Assembly: GCA_947073645.1 (NCBI GenBank)
Contig: CAMTMK010000002.1
Coordinates: forward strand, 1 to 64,000
From: an uncultured bacterium
GTDB taxonomy: Bacteria; Cyanobacteriota; Vampirovibrionia; Gastranaerophilales; Gastranaerophilaceae
DNA: 64,000 bases
Direction: 5' to 3'
The notes under the pieces are model-generated. The model was not told where the DNA came from and searched no databases. It was given only the letters and a program-made list of their open reading frames with translations. The position numbers were made by a program, and so were the translations under genes. Shown piece by piece: positions 17,970-25,931 of this stretch (its first letter is position 1; each line of letters opens with the position of its first letter).

Positions 17970-18969
17970 AATACATTCCTATAATATTTCTTACCTCGTT
18001 GAGTATTTTTTGAGCTTCCTTACGGGCTTTTTCAGAACCCTCGCGAATAATTCTTTCAACTTCTTCAGGGTGTTTTTCGTAATATCTGCGTTTTTCTCTT
18101 ATCGGTGCGAATTTTTCGTTTACAAGTGCGCCTAATTGTCGTTTGCAATCTGCACATCCGCGCAAGCCTTTTTCACATTCGCATTTTACAGTTTCTACCT
18201 GTTCTTTTGTTCCAAAAATATTCCAGTATTTGAATGCAACTTCGCAATCTTCAGGGTGTCCGGGGTCATCTTTGCGCATTCTGCTTCTGTCTGTTATTGC
18301 GCTCATTATTTTCTTAGCAGTAACTTCTTCGGTGTCAGAAATTTTTATATCGTTTTGGAATGATTTGCCCATTTTATTCCCGTCAAGTCCGCAAATTAAT
18401 GAACACTCATTTAAAATAGGTTTAGGTTCATTGAAGAAATCTGTTTTATAAATATTATTAAAGCGTCTTGCGATATCTCTTGTGATTTCGATGTGCGCAA
18501 CCTGGTCGATGCCGACGGGAACTGATGTTGCATTAAACATCATAATATCTGCACTCATCAATACGGGATAGCCCATAAGACCATAACTGATTTGAGAGTT
18601 TGCACCTTCTTTTGTTCTTAAAATTTTTGCCATATCTTTAAGGGTCGGGTCGCGTTCTACCCAGTTTTGAGGAGTAACCATACTCAGATATATATTTAAT
18701 TCTGCAATTTCAGGCACTAAAGATTGTACGTAAATTGTAGAAATTTCCGGATCAATTCCGCAAGCAAGCCAGTCTATTACAACATCTTTAACATCTTGTT
18801 TCAAGTTTTCTGTTTTGTCGTATTTTGTAGTAAGGGCGTGCCAATCAGCAACGAAAAAGAAGCTTTCATATTCATGCTGAAGCTTCACCCAGTTTTGTAT
18901 TACACCCAAATAATGTCCCAAGTGTAATTTTCCTGTTGATCTCATTCCTGATACTATTCTATTTGCCAT
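17968..18969 (-). CDS. trpS: Tryptophan-tRNA ligase
   Basis: A 333-residue class I aminoacyl-tRNA synthetase charging tRNA-Trp. The HIGH-type motif is GKLHLGHYLGVIQNW near residue 15 and the KMSKS-type motif is GNKMGKSFQND near residue 200. Typical VGIDQVAHIEITRDIARRFN is present. An insert near residues 258-275 carries several cysteines (KCECEKGLRGCADCKRQLG), as in some TrpRS that bind a metal or cluster. It is monocistronic, with AGAGAGGG before the ATG. Confidence 0.96.
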   Translation of the reverse strand: MANRIVSGMRSTGKLHLGHYLGVIQNWVKLQHEYESFFFVADWHALTTKYDKTENLKQDVKDVVIDWLACGIDPEISTIYVQSLVPEIAELNIYLSMVTPQNWVERDPTLKDMAKILRTKEGANSQISYGLMGYPVLMSADIMMFNATSVPVGIDQVAHIEITRDIARRFNNIYKTDFFNEPKPILNECSLICGLDGNKMGKSFQNDIKISDTEEVTAKKIMSAITDRSRMRKDDPGHPEDCEVAFKYWNIFGTKEQVETVKCECEKGLRGCADCKRQLGALVNEKFAPIREKRRYYEKHPEEVERIIREGSEKARKEAQKILNEVRNIIGMY

Positions 18970-19234
18970 TTTTTACCCTCTCTGACGATTTTGGTCGAAT
19001 TTTGTATTTATTGGTCAGTTGCTCGCTTTTGCTCGCTCCCATATTTTCTCCTTACATACTAATTATACCAGAAACAAATTATTATAACTTAATATTAAAT
19101 TGACTAAAAATCATGATTATCATACCGTAATAGATATAAGGAAACGGAGTGAATATCTCCGACTGCTGCCGCAGCCGTAAAAGTCGGAATACTTGTTGCA
19201 TTATCTACGTGCAGAATGGATATGTGAGGATTTA
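18970..19234. other. Intergenic region with divergent promoters and riboswitch
   Basis: The left part is the trpS leader, which carries the short direct repeat GCGAGC-AAAA-GCGAGC on the minus strand. The right part holds the cobalamin riboswitch-like leader of the cluster at 19235. Confidence 0.5.
19115..19225 (+). promoter_or_regulatory. Cobalamin riboswitch-like leader ahead of an unknown three-gene cluster
   Basis: It contains GGAGTGAATATCTCC, then CTG, and GCAGCCGTAAAAGTCGGAAT. This last 20-base core is identical in the leader of nrdD (37655-37752). These correspond to the conserved cobalamin-riboswitch segments GGTGAAA..TCC, CTG..CCGCARCCGTAA and GTCGGAAT. The element ends about 10 bases before the ATG at 19235, next to TGAGGA, so translational control is likely. 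Confidence 0.75.
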
Positions 19235-19897
19235 ATGTCGCTAAATGCTGTAAAAACGAATAGCTCGAGAGTAGGAACTTGTCCGCATGGACTTCCGCTC
19301 GGGGCATGCCCTATTTGTAACGGAATGGGCGGAGGCGGAGTAAAAAAAGCTGATTTCTCCGCAAAACCGGGTGAAATGAGCTGGAGCCAGTGCGCTGCAA
19401 TCGGTGCATTTTTAAAAGCTCAAAAAATGGCTCAACAGGCGCGAGAACAGGATGCAGTAACTTTTGCACAAAAAGCGCAGGCTTTTCAAAATGCAATGAT
19501 GAATAATTCGCAAAAACTTGCGAATATTGCACAGATGATTACTCAGACTATGCCTGCAATCATTGCAAAACCTGTGAATTTTGTATTAAATACGGTTCTT
19601 GGTGGAGCAGTCAGAATGATTGCAAATGTCGCAAATATTGTAATGACTGTCCAGCAAAAATTAGCGGATATATCAGATAAATTAACCGCAATAATGGGTG
19701 AATTAAAGGCTTCTATTGAAAAGAAAATATCTGAAAGCTTAAAGGTGCTTAAAAAGAAAATTAAACGTTTGTTTATGATTTTTCAACCAGTAGAAGAAAC
19801 TGAACAGAAGAAAACATTTGAACTGAAAACATTTATACATGATTTGTATAAAAAATTAACTCAAAACGAAAAGGATTTAGAAGAAAATGGCGATTAG
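19235..19897 (+). CDS. Orphan protein with N-terminal CPHG...CPIC zinc-knuckle-like motif
   Basis: Family not assigned. Near residue 15 it has GTCPHGLPLGACPICNGMGGGG, a C-P-H-G-x5-C-P-I-C arrangement that could bind zinc (or another metal) through three Cys and one His. A long helical, Gln/Ala-rich region follows (about residues 45-105), then a hydrophobic segment (VNFVLNTVLGGAVRMIANVANIVM) and a basic coiled coil (ISESLKVLKKKIKRLF). ATG 19235 is chosen because TGAGGA lies six bases upstream and the riboswitch ends just before. It is the first gene of a coupled set: the next gene overlaps it by 11 bases. Confidence 0.8.
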   Translation: MSLNAVKTNSSRVGTCPHGLPLGACPICNGMGGGGVKKADFSAKPGEMSWSQCAAIGAFLKAQKMAQQAREQDAVTFAQKAQAFQNAMMNNSQKLANIAQMITQTMPAIIAKPVNFVLNTVLGGAVRMIANVANIVMTVQQKLADISDKLTAIMGELKASIEKKISESLKVLKKKIKRLFMIFQPVEETEQKKTFELKTFIHDLYKKLTQNEKDLEENGD

Positions 19898-21359
19898 TCC
19901 CCTGCATGATGCAGAAACATTAAGACAGCAAAGAAATTTGACCAATTCTCAAAAACGGGCAAATATGGAAACCCGTGAGGGTGTGTTGGTTAATAATTTT
20001 ATTAAAGATAAGGATTGTCCCGAATGTGCGATAAACCTTAATGATACAATGGATACTCTTGTAATTTCTAAAAATACAGCGATGCCTGAAAAGCTTTACG
20101 AGCAAGACAAAGCGAAAAAAAGTCTTATGCCCATAAGTGCTCTTGCACTTGGTGTAATGGGTGTAATTGCGGGTGTTGCAGGTTTGGTTCATCATACTTC
20201 AAAGATTAACCTCACAATGGATTCTCTGAAACGCGTTCCACCCACTGTGAGAAACGTTGCGATAAACAGCGAAACAATTCAGGCATTATACAGAATTGTA
20301 GAATGTCCTAATTATAAAACTATTCAAGCTGGTGTAGGTGTATTTTCGCTTACTGCAATGGCATTTATGGGTAAAACATTTTTCGACGGCTTCAAAGATG
20401 TTTGGGTCAGAAAAAAAGAAGCAGATATTCAAAAAAATCTTCAAGAAAAATTAATAAGCATTGAAACTCAATCCTTTGCGGGCAAAATTCAGATTACAAG
20501 AAGTATGCTCTCTCAAAAAGCGATTGAACTTGGAAAATATTTGAATTATGAGCCGAAACAACGTCATCATGAAACATTTAAGGCATTAATGTTCAAAGGT
20601 GCAGAGAATAAAGATAATAAAAAAGATAACGGTTATTTGCTTCTTGGGTTGGCGACCGTTGCAGGAATTGTAGGACTCGGGTTCTTATCATTAAAACTGC
20701 TCACCCGAAGCAAAGGACATCTTGAAAACTTTATAAAAGCTACAAATAATGAGATTTCCAAAATCGTTAAAAATTCTACATCTGAAACAAAAGCGCAAGA
20801 TATGGCAAATCTTGAAAATTTATTTAAAACCGCAGAAACAAAAGAAGATGCTATCAGAGAATTTTTAAAACCGCTTAATTGGAGCGATAAAGAAGAATAT
20901 ATTAAACGTTTATCACGTGAAATTAATAAATCAACAGTAGATGCAAATATCTATTGTGGGGGCGGAAAAACTCCAAAACCTACATTCTACTCACACGTTG
21001 ACGATTACAGAGCATTTTTGTATAACTATCTGCTCGATACCGACAATAAGCAATTTAGAGCGCTGTTCCTCGGCACAACAGGCTTAACCGCAATCGGATA
21101 TGGCGGTAAGCTTGCAGGTGATGCGATTAAAGAGGTTCAGGTTAAAAAGCTTAACGCAGAAACCGAAGCAGAGTTACAGCAACGTCTTGTTTCAACGGAA
21201 TTGAAAAACTTTAAATCCAAAAAAGATTCGGCAATTCAACCGCTGATGGATGAGTTTTATAAACAAGCCCGTGAAGGCAAGCCTAAGGAAGAATTAAAAG
21301 TAATGGCAGAGAACATATTGTTCGAAATTAAAAACGGACCTCCGTTTGTATATTCATAG
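19887..21359 (+). CDS. Orphan multi-pass membrane protein, 490 aa
   Basis: Family not recognised. Hydrophobic segments lie near residues 80-105 (LMPISALALGVMGVIAGVAGLVHH), 150-170, 248-272 (GYLLLGLATVAGIVGLGFLSLKLL) and 388-410 (FLGTTGLTAIGYGGKLAGDAI). Charged helical stretches of 70-120 residues separate them. The segments around residues 165-195 and 415-445 resemble each other (KDVWVRKKEADIQKNLQEKL and KEVQVKKLNAETEAELQQRL, then SIETQSF / STELKNF), suggesting internal duplication. An N-terminal CPEC pair is present. It starts inside the preceding gene and is followed by 21369 after nine bases, so it shares the riboswitch-controlled transcript. Confidence 0.8.
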   Translation: MAISPLHDAETLRQQRNLTNSQKRANMETREGVLVNNFIKDKDCPECAINLNDTMDTLVISKNTAMPEKLYEQDKAKKSLMPISALALGVMGVIAGVAGLVHHTSKINLTMDSLKRVPPTVRNVAINSETIQALYRIVECPNYKTIQAGVGVFSLTAMAFMGKTFFDGFKDVWVRKKEADIQKNLQEKLISIETQSFAGKIQITRSMLSQKAIELGKYLNYEPKQRHHETFKALMFKGAENKDNKKDNGYLLLGLATVAGIVGLGFLSLKLLTRSKGHLENFIKATNNEISKIVKNSTSETKAQDMANLENLFKTAETKEDAIREFLKPLNWSDKEEYIKRLSREINKSTVDANIYCGGGKTPKPTFYSHVDDYRAFLYNYLLDTDNKQFRALFLGTTGLTAIGYGGKLAGDAIKEVQVKKLNAETEAELQQRLVSTELKNFKSKKDSAIQPLMDEFYKQAREGKPKEELKVMAENILFEIKNGPPFVYS

Positions 21360-21368
21360 AGGTATAAG

Positions 21369-21824
21369 ATGTATATTCAACCTGTTCAATATCCTCAATA
21401 CAAACCGTGTCTGCTTCCTGCCGGAAACAGAAATTATACCGTTGTTGACCAAAATAAAGTTGATTGTTTTGTGAAGCAAAAAGAAGCCTCATTGCCTTAT
21501 CTTGCAGATATCTTAGCGCATTCAAATAACGAAGCGCAGGTTGTAGAAACGCTTTATATTGTTGATCAAATGATTGATAACGGTACAAAAGGTGTTGATA
21601 AAATGTACCCTGTGCTTTCACGTTTTAACAATACGACTTCCCCGAATATTCAAGTATTTTTGGCGGGGATTTACAGAAAAACACAAGTTCCTGATGCGTT
21701 TGGTCCTTTGGTTAAGATGTTAATCCAAAATTCACTGCGTCCTCAAACATCAAACTTCGACCCTAACGAAGAAGTAGGCGGGGCAATACTTTCGTACCTT
21801 TCTGACAGGTTCAGAAAAAACTAG
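21369..21824 (+). CDS. Orphan helical-repeat-like protein, 151 aa
   Basis: Family not recognised. It is soluble, with no signal peptide. The central part (about residues 38-120) has alternating amphipathic helices (ASLPYLADILAHSNNEAQVVE, TKGVDKMYPVLSRFNN, VQVFLAGIYRKT, FGPLVKMLIQNSL) reminiscent of HEAT-type repeats. It is third in the cluster led by the cobalamin riboswitch-like element and starts nine bases after the membrane protein, with GAGGTATAAG as ribosome binding site. A scaffold or partner role for the membrane protein is a guess from context. Confidence 0.75.
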   Translation: MYIQPVQYPQYKPCLLPAGNRNYTVVDQNKVDCFVKQKEASLPYLADILAHSNNEAQVVETLYIVDQMIDNGTKGVDKMYPVLSRFNNTTSPNIQVFLAGIYRKTQVPDAFGPLVKMLIQNSLRPQTSNFDPNEEVGGAILSYLSDRFRKN

Positions 21825-21851
21825 TTTGTAACGATTTTGTAACATGATTAA

Positions 21852-21883
21852 GCACATGTTTAAAGTTTTACAACTTATGTGCC
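21852..21883 (+). promoter_or_regulatory. Inverted repeat upstream of the coiled-coil gene at 21932
   Basis: GCACAT...ATGTGC arms with a loop of about 20 bases, 50 bases before the start codon. It could be an operator or a weak terminator of the preceding operon. No T run follows. Confidence 0.3.
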
Positions 21884-21931
21884 GACATGCATGATACGAG
21901 TTACTAACAAACGAAAGGAAGTTCGACAGCA

Positions 21932-23014
21932 ATGGGAATGGCAGCGTCACAAGCTAGATTTTTAGGTCTGACAGCCAGAAAAAACAATGTTGAATTTGAA
22001 GGTCAACAGATTAACCAACAAAGAACAACATTGTCTAACCAGTCCGCAAATTACTACAATAATTTGCTCGGAATGGCTGTACCTGTACCGCCGTCTGTCG
22101 ACGATTACACAAAAACTGTGTATACTTTCGAAGACGGAGCATTAACAAACCAGATTACAGCAATGATGTCTCAGCCTGACGGTAATTATACTATCAGCTA
22201 TTTGAGACAATGGACAGACGATTTTTCTGTAGTTTCAGCTAATACAAGTATTGTTAATTCAAATGCTGATAAAACTGTATTTAAAGTCGGGGCAGTTGAA
22301 TTAAGAGAAATGTCTACACGTACTGATGCACAAATTGAAGCTATGGACAAAACTCAATTGGATGCATTCAGAGGAACTGATGAGTATTTAAAAACTTTAT
22401 CTGACGACCAATTGAAAAGTCTGCTTAAAGAGGAAAATGCATATATTGAACTTCTCAAAAATAAATACGGCAAAGACAGTGAATATATGGTTCGCTATAT
22501 TAAAAATACAACAACAGGCGAATACGAACCTAATTTCTACAAAAAAACAGATTTGACAGGTGCAAATTATGATGACAACGGCAATTCATTGTCAAACATT
22601 AACTGCTACAAAATTGGCAGTGAAACAAAATCTGAGGAAGTTAAAGCTTTAAAAGGTTGCAGAGTTGAAAAAGACAGCTCAGGCAGATACATAAATATCA
22701 AAATTCCTGCATACGATGCTAATGGAAATCCTGATATTACAAAAGGTATTACTTATGCCTTAACAACTTCTACAGCAACTGATCAGGCAGCATATGAAGA
22801 TGCCATGAACCAGTATGAGTATGAAAAATACGAATACGATCAAGCAATTCAAGAAATTAATGCCAAGATTGAAATCGTTCAATCACAAGATAAAAACCTT
22901 GAATTGAGATTGAAACAGCTTGATACTGAGCAAAAAGCAATTTCAACCGAAATCGATGCGGTTTCACAAGTTATCCAAAAGAATACCGAGTCATCCTTTA
23001 AAACCTTTGGATAA
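21932..23014 (+). CDS. Orphan coiled-coil protein, 360 aa
   Basis: Function not known. The N-terminus (MGMAASQARFLGLTARKNNV) continues with EFEGQQINQQRTTLSNQSAN and looks like a conserved helical domain. A similarly built N-terminus (SQLQFEQTLVMSRANYITKQ) occurs in the 108-residue protein at 30961. The middle is polar and Asp/Thr-rich. The C-terminal 75 residues form a predicted coiled coil (YEYDQAIQEINAKIEIVQSQ, NLELRLKQLDTEQKAISTEI). There is no signal peptide. Such architecture is reminiscent of flagellar or secreted structural proteins, but no specific family is supported. GAAAGGAAG precedes the ATG, and an intrinsic terminator follows. Confidence 0.8.
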   Translation: MGMAASQARFLGLTARKNNVEFEGQQINQQRTTLSNQSANYYNNLLGMAVPVPPSVDDYTKTVYTFEDGALTNQITAMMSQPDGNYTISYLRQWTDDFSVVSANTSIVNSNADKTVFKVGAVELREMSTRTDAQIEAMDKTQLDAFRGTDEYLKTLSDDQLKSLLKEENAYIELLKNKYGKDSEYMVRYIKNTTTGEYEPNFYKKTDLTGANYDDNGNSLSNINCYKIGSETKSEEVKALKGCRVEKDSSGRYINIKIPAYDANGNPDITKGITYALTTSTATDQAAYEDAMNQYEYEKYEYDQAIQEINAKIEIVQSQDKNLELRLKQLDTEQKAISTEIDAVSQVIQKNTESSFKTFG

Positions 23015-23057
23015 TAAATAAAATTTTTTTCCTTTCCCTTTTTCCTATTGATTTTCT

Positions 23058-23089
23058 AACGACGAGCACAAGCAAGTCGTTTTTTTTTT
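23058..23089 (+). terminator. Intrinsic terminator of the gene at 21932
   Basis: AACGAC/GTCGTT stem with a run of nine or more Ts. A second perfect hairpin, GCCGAC-GAA-GTCGGC, follows at 23090-23104. Confidence 0.8.
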
Positions 23090-23143
23090 GCCGACGAAGT
23101 CGGCTTTCACATTCTGGATAAATATTGTAAGTTAATAGTTTTC

Positions 23144-23172
23144 TGGACAAAAAAACGGATTTATTATAAAAT
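23144..23172 (+). promoter_or_regulatory. Promoter of the small hydrophobic peptide transcript
   Basis: TGGACA (23144-23149), 17-base spacer, TAAAAT (23167-23172). The predicted mRNA would start near 23179. Confidence 0.6.
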
Positions 23173-23247
23173 AGGCTCTGTAGGGCTTGCACAATGCAAC
23201 TTCGTTACACACAATTTTCAGAGAAATTGAACGAAAGGAGGCAAGCT

Positions 23248-23322
23248 ATGGTTGACAAAATAATAATGCTACTAATTGCATTTGACTTACTCTTAGTAGC
23301 ATTAAAATTGTTAAAACCGTAG
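23248..23322 (+). CDS. 24-residue single-helix hydrophobic peptide (type I toxin-like)
   Basis: It starts at ATG 23248 after a near-perfect GAAAGGAGG ribosome binding site and stops at TAG 23320. The peptide starts MVDK, is then almost all Leu, Ile, Val and Ala with one Asp in mid-helix, and ends KLLKP, so it is long enough to cross a membrane once. The leader contains TGTAGGGC, the exact complement of GCCCTACA after the gene (23367-23374), and the 3' region forms a long stem (AGCTCTTAAG/CTTAGGAGCT). This 5'-3' closure and peptide style resemble type I toxin mRNAs such as hok and tisB. A Leu-rich attenuator peptide is an alternative. Confidence 0.55.
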   Translation: MVDKIIMLLIAFDLLLVALKLLKP

Positions 23323-23374
23323 GGTACAGAGAGCTCTTAAGGCTAGCTTAACTCTTAGGAGCTTCGCCCTACAC
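23318..23374 (+). ncRNA. Structured 3' region of the small peptide mRNA
   Basis: GTAGGG...CCCTAC outer stem with an inner 10-bp stem (AGCTCTTAAG/CTTAGGAGCT, one G-U pair). The 3' strand GCCCTACA can instead pair with TGTAGGGC at the 5' end of the transcript (around 23179-23186). Confidence 0.5.
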
Positions 23375-23419
23375 CTTTATTATTTACGATTTTGTTAGTT
23401 TTGTCAAGTGTAGTAGGTT

Positions 23420-24274
23420 ATGCAGAAAAAATATCTTAAAATTTTAAATATTGTCCAAAAAGAAATAGAGCAGGTTTTGGAGCAAATGTCGGAGGGGATA
23501 GAGGTTCAAGAACCTTTAAAATCAAAACTTTTCGCGCTTCTTAATGCTCCTTCAAAACATATCAGACCTCTAATTTCTATTTTATATTTGAAGGCAATCG
23601 ATGCCGAAATCACTGCCGAGCAGATTTTGTATCAGTCTGCAATAGAACTCGTTCACAATGCTTCGCTTATCCACGATGATGTAATCGATGAAAGTAATGC
23701 TCGTCGCAGTGTTCCGACGCTTAACAGTGAATTTGGTAATAAACTTGCTGTGATTTCAGGAGATTTTTTACTTTCGATTGCGTTAGATAAAGTTATTCAA
23801 ATTGGCGAAATCAGCCTTATTAAAATGTTTTCAGATACTTTAGCTGTAATGAGCGAGGGAGAAATTACCCAGTATTTTAAGAAGTTTCAAATTCCTACAA
23901 TTGATGAATACATAAAAAAATCAGCACAAAAAACCGCAAAACTATTCGAAACAGCGCTTTGCGGAAGTCTGCTGATTGCAAAATCCGATAAAAACGGATT
24001 AGAGTTTGCACGAAACTTTGGGATAGCTTTTCAAATTCGAGATGATTTGATTAATTGTAAAACAACAAATTCCGATATAAAAGACGGAGTTTATACCGCG
24101 CCTGTGATATTTTCGGGCGGAGTGCAAATATCTTCCGATGCTATTGAAAAAACGCAAGGTTTGTTAAATAATTACATTAATAATGCGCTAAATTCTTTAA
24201 AAGATATTGGCGAAAATGAATATAAACTTGCACTGTTAGAGCTTTTGGAGCTTATGAGATATGAACAAAATTAA
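23420..24274 (+). CDS. Polyprenyl diphosphate synthase-like protein
   Basis: A 284-residue trans-isoprenyl diphosphate synthase homologue that condenses IPP with allylic diphosphates. The first Asp-rich motif is intact (HDDVIDESNARR, about residues 84-95), as are KHIRPLI and the GDFLLSIAL helix. The second motif, normally DDxxD, reads RDDLINCK near residue 212, with Asn for the last Asp. Because this Asp helps bind magnesium-IPP, activity or specificity may differ. Product length is not predictable by eye. The stop overlaps lepB by 14 bases. Confidence 0.85.
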   Translation: MQKKYLKILNIVQKEIEQVLEQMSEGIEVQEPLKSKLFALLNAPSKHIRPLISILYLKAIDAEITAEQILYQSAIELVHNASLIHDDVIDESNARRSVPTLNSEFGNKLAVISGDFLLSIALDKVIQIGEISLIKMFSDTLAVMSEGEITQYFKKFQIPTIDEYIKKSAQKTAKLFETALCGSLLIAKSDKNGLEFARNFGIAFQIRDDLINCKTTNSDIKDGVYTAPVIFSGGVQISSDAIEKTQGLLNNYINNALNSLKDIGENEYKLALLELLELMRYEQN

Positions 24275-24905
24275 AGAACTTATACAAAAATGCAAAAATG
24301 AATATATGAAATTAAACCCGACTGTAAGAGAAATTATTGAAACAGTGATTTTTGTGGTTGTAATGGTTATTATAATAAGATTTTTTGTGTTTGAAATCCG
24401 CTGGATTCCGTCAGCATCAATGCGTCCTACGCTTATTGAAGGTGATAGAATTGTTGTAGAAAGATTTTCGAGATTTTATAAAACTCCCGAACGCGGTGAT
24501 GTAATGGTATTCTATCCTCCGTTTGAAAAGCTTCCAAATACGCCTTGGCGTGTATTTTCCCGCTTGACAGGATTTTTCTGTAAAGATGTTGCTTATATCA
24601 AACGTGTAATCGGAATGCCCGGTGATAAGTTTGAAATTAAGACCGATAAAGAAGGCAAAAGTATTGTCTATATTAATGATGAGCCTTTGAATGAAAGATA
24701 TATCCGCAGTGAATATTACGGCAAACCTTGTACTGAAGATATGATATGCGGACCTGTTACAATTCCCGAACATCAATACTTGATGATGGGCGACAACAGA
24801 GGTAACTCTTTTGACGGCAGATGGTGGGGTTTCTTGCCGGAAGAAAGATTTATTGGCAGAGCTGTTGTTCTTTTTTGGCCATTAAACAGAATTAAAAAAT
24901 TATAG
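24261..24905 (+). CDS. lepB: Signal peptidase I
   Basis: A 214-residue membrane-anchored serine protease that removes signal peptides. One N-terminal transmembrane helix (about residues 22-44) is followed by Box B with the catalytic Ser (IPSASMRPTLIEGDRI). Box D carries the catalytic Lys (YIKRVIGMPGDKFEI) and Box E is MGDNRGNSFDGRWWG. Length is normal. It is coupled to the polyprenyl synthase gene by a 14-base overlap and convergent with the gene at 24900. Confidence 0.95.
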   Translation: MNKIKELIQKCKNEYMKLNPTVREIIETVIFVVVMVIIIRFFVFEIRWIPSASMRPTLIEGDRIVVERFSRFYKTPERGDVMVFYPPFEKLPNTPWRVFSRLTGFFCKDVAYIKRVIGMPGDKFEIKTDKEGKSIVYINDEPLNERYIRSEYYGKPCTEDMICGPVTIPEHQYLMMGDNRGNSFDGRWWGFLPEERFIGRAVVLFWPLNRIKKL

Positions 24906-25283
24906 TAAATGATAAAACTTCATGTAATCAGCCATAATCTGTGAACTTGTTCCATTGACTACAGTTGCTTTTAATTGCTGGTCTTTATCTGTTTCCGAGG
25001 CTTTTTGAACTTTATTTGTTTCTTTGTTCTGTGGCTCTGTCTGCTTAATTTGTTCTTGAATTTGCATCTCTGCTACATATTGTTCGGTCAAAGCTTGAAT
25101 TTCTTCCATTCTTGCTTTGTCGCCCGAATATGAACCTGTGCTTTCAATACCGTTTTCGGAAAATTCTTTTAAAATTTCAGCCCATTCGCTGTAATTTGTT
25201 ATTGATTGTCCTTGCGCTTGTGCTGATGCCTGTGCTTTTTGTAATTCATCTTCTGATGTAATACCTTCAACTTTAATACTCAT
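24900..25283 (-). CDS. Orphan Gln-rich protein, 127 aa
   Basis: Family not recognised. It is polar, Gln/Glu/Ser-rich and probably helical, with EDELQKAQASAQAQGQSITN near the N-terminus, EWAEILKEF and EIQALTEQYVAEMQIQEQIK in the middle, and a C-terminal SSQIMADYMKFYHLL. There is no signal peptide. Start 25283 is chosen because GGAGAGATACT precedes it; an upstream in-frame start at 25322 lacks a site. It is convergent with lepB, overlapping it by six bases, so lepB transcripts read into its antisense strand. Confidence 0.7.
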   Translation of the reverse strand: MSIKVEGITSEDELQKAQASAQAQGQSITNYSEWAEILKEFSENGIESTGSYSGDKARMEEIQALTEQYVAEMQIQEQIKQTEPQNKETNKVQKASETDKDQQLKATVVNGTSSQIMADYMKFYHLL

Positions 25284-25417
25284 AGTATCTCTCCTTAAAT
25301 ATATTAATGATATTATTCCCATTAAATTTCAGAAAACTGGGAAAATGTAATCAATCTTTACAATATGTATTGTTTAATTAAAAATAAAATAATTAAAAAT
25401 ATTAAGAAAAATTTACA

Positions 25418-25451
25418 AAAGCCTAAAATGTTCTTTTGTCAGGCTTTTTTT
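25418..25451. terminator. Terminator-like hairpin without a clear client gene
   Basis: AAAAGCCT and AGGCTTTT arms around a 16-base loop, followed by T runs on the plus strand. It may end a short unannotated transcript or act as a transcriptional insulator before infA. Confidence 0.5.
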
Positions 25452-25543
25452 GTCATGCTGACTAATATTGAAACTGTGTCGTTTTTAAAAAAACAATCAA
25501 TATTTTAACTGCTTTATTTGTATGAAAAACATGCTCAAACTGC

Positions 25544-25571
25544 TTGCAATCAATAATTTAGCAAGTATGAT
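25544..25571 (+). promoter_or_regulatory. Sigma-70-type promoter of the infA/ribosomal cluster
   Basis: TTGCAA (25544-25549), 16-base spacer, TATGAT (25566-25571), with a CTTGC/GCAAG inverted repeat across the spacer. Confidence 0.55.
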
Positions 25572-25666
25572 AGTTTTATAGTGCGAAATTGTGCACTGGT
25601 CGAAATGGGGCAAAACCTATTGATGCTCCTTTTATGACAAGTTTAACTACTAAAAAAGGAAATTTA

Positions 25667-25882
25667 ATGGCTAAAGACGTAATAGAATTAGAAGGTACAA
25701 TTTTAGAAGCTATGCCGAACGCAATGTTCCGAGTAAAGCTTGAAAATGACCACGAAATCCTTGCTCACATTTCAGGTAAAATCAGAAAAAATTTCATCAG
25801 AATTTTGCCCGGTGACAAAGTAAAAGTTGAAATGACACCGTACGATTTGAGCAGAGGCAGAATAACATTTAGATTGAAATAG
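25667..25882 (+). CDS. infA: Translation initiation factor IF-1
   Basis: A 71-residue OB-fold factor that binds the ribosomal A site during initiation. It matches IF-1 along its whole length ([56 protein letters not shown]). Start 25667 follows AAAAGGAAATTT. It opens the cluster here without secY, adk or map upstream, so the usual spc operon has been split. Confidence 0.97.
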   Translation: MAKDVIELEGTILEAMPNAMFRVKLENDHEILAHISGKIRKNFIRILPGDKVKVEMTPYDLSRGRITFRLK

Positions 25883-25931
25883 CGCGAGCGAGTAAGACAG
25901 TACATCTCACAAAATATAAAGGAAAAACAAA

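Larger units (their letters stand above)
25284..25666. other. 383-base intergenic region before infA
   Basis: It holds the divergent leaders of the gene at 25283 and of infA, the hairpin AAAAGCCT...AGGCTTTT with flanking A/T runs (25418-25451), the infA promoter (25544-25571) and the small hairpin AGTGC/GCACT in the infA leader. No convincing coding sequence is seen. Confidence 0.5.

Noticed and set aside
18980-19040. GCGAGC direct repeat upstream of trpS as a member of the palindromic family
   Set aside because: It lacks the CCACATT...TTTTG block and is a direct, not inverted, repeat. A T-box was also considered, but no TGGCACCGCGA-like element is present.
23248-23322. Leader-peptide attenuator for a leucine operon
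   Set aside because: The peptide is Leu-rich, but the downstream gene is a polyprenyl synthase, Leu codons are mixed and the peptide is amphipathic-hydrophobic. Not fully excluded.
25883-25931. infA-rpmJ spacer as another palindromic element copy
   Set aside because: It has TAGCGCGAGCGAG near the stop but only weak similarity further on. Too short to call.
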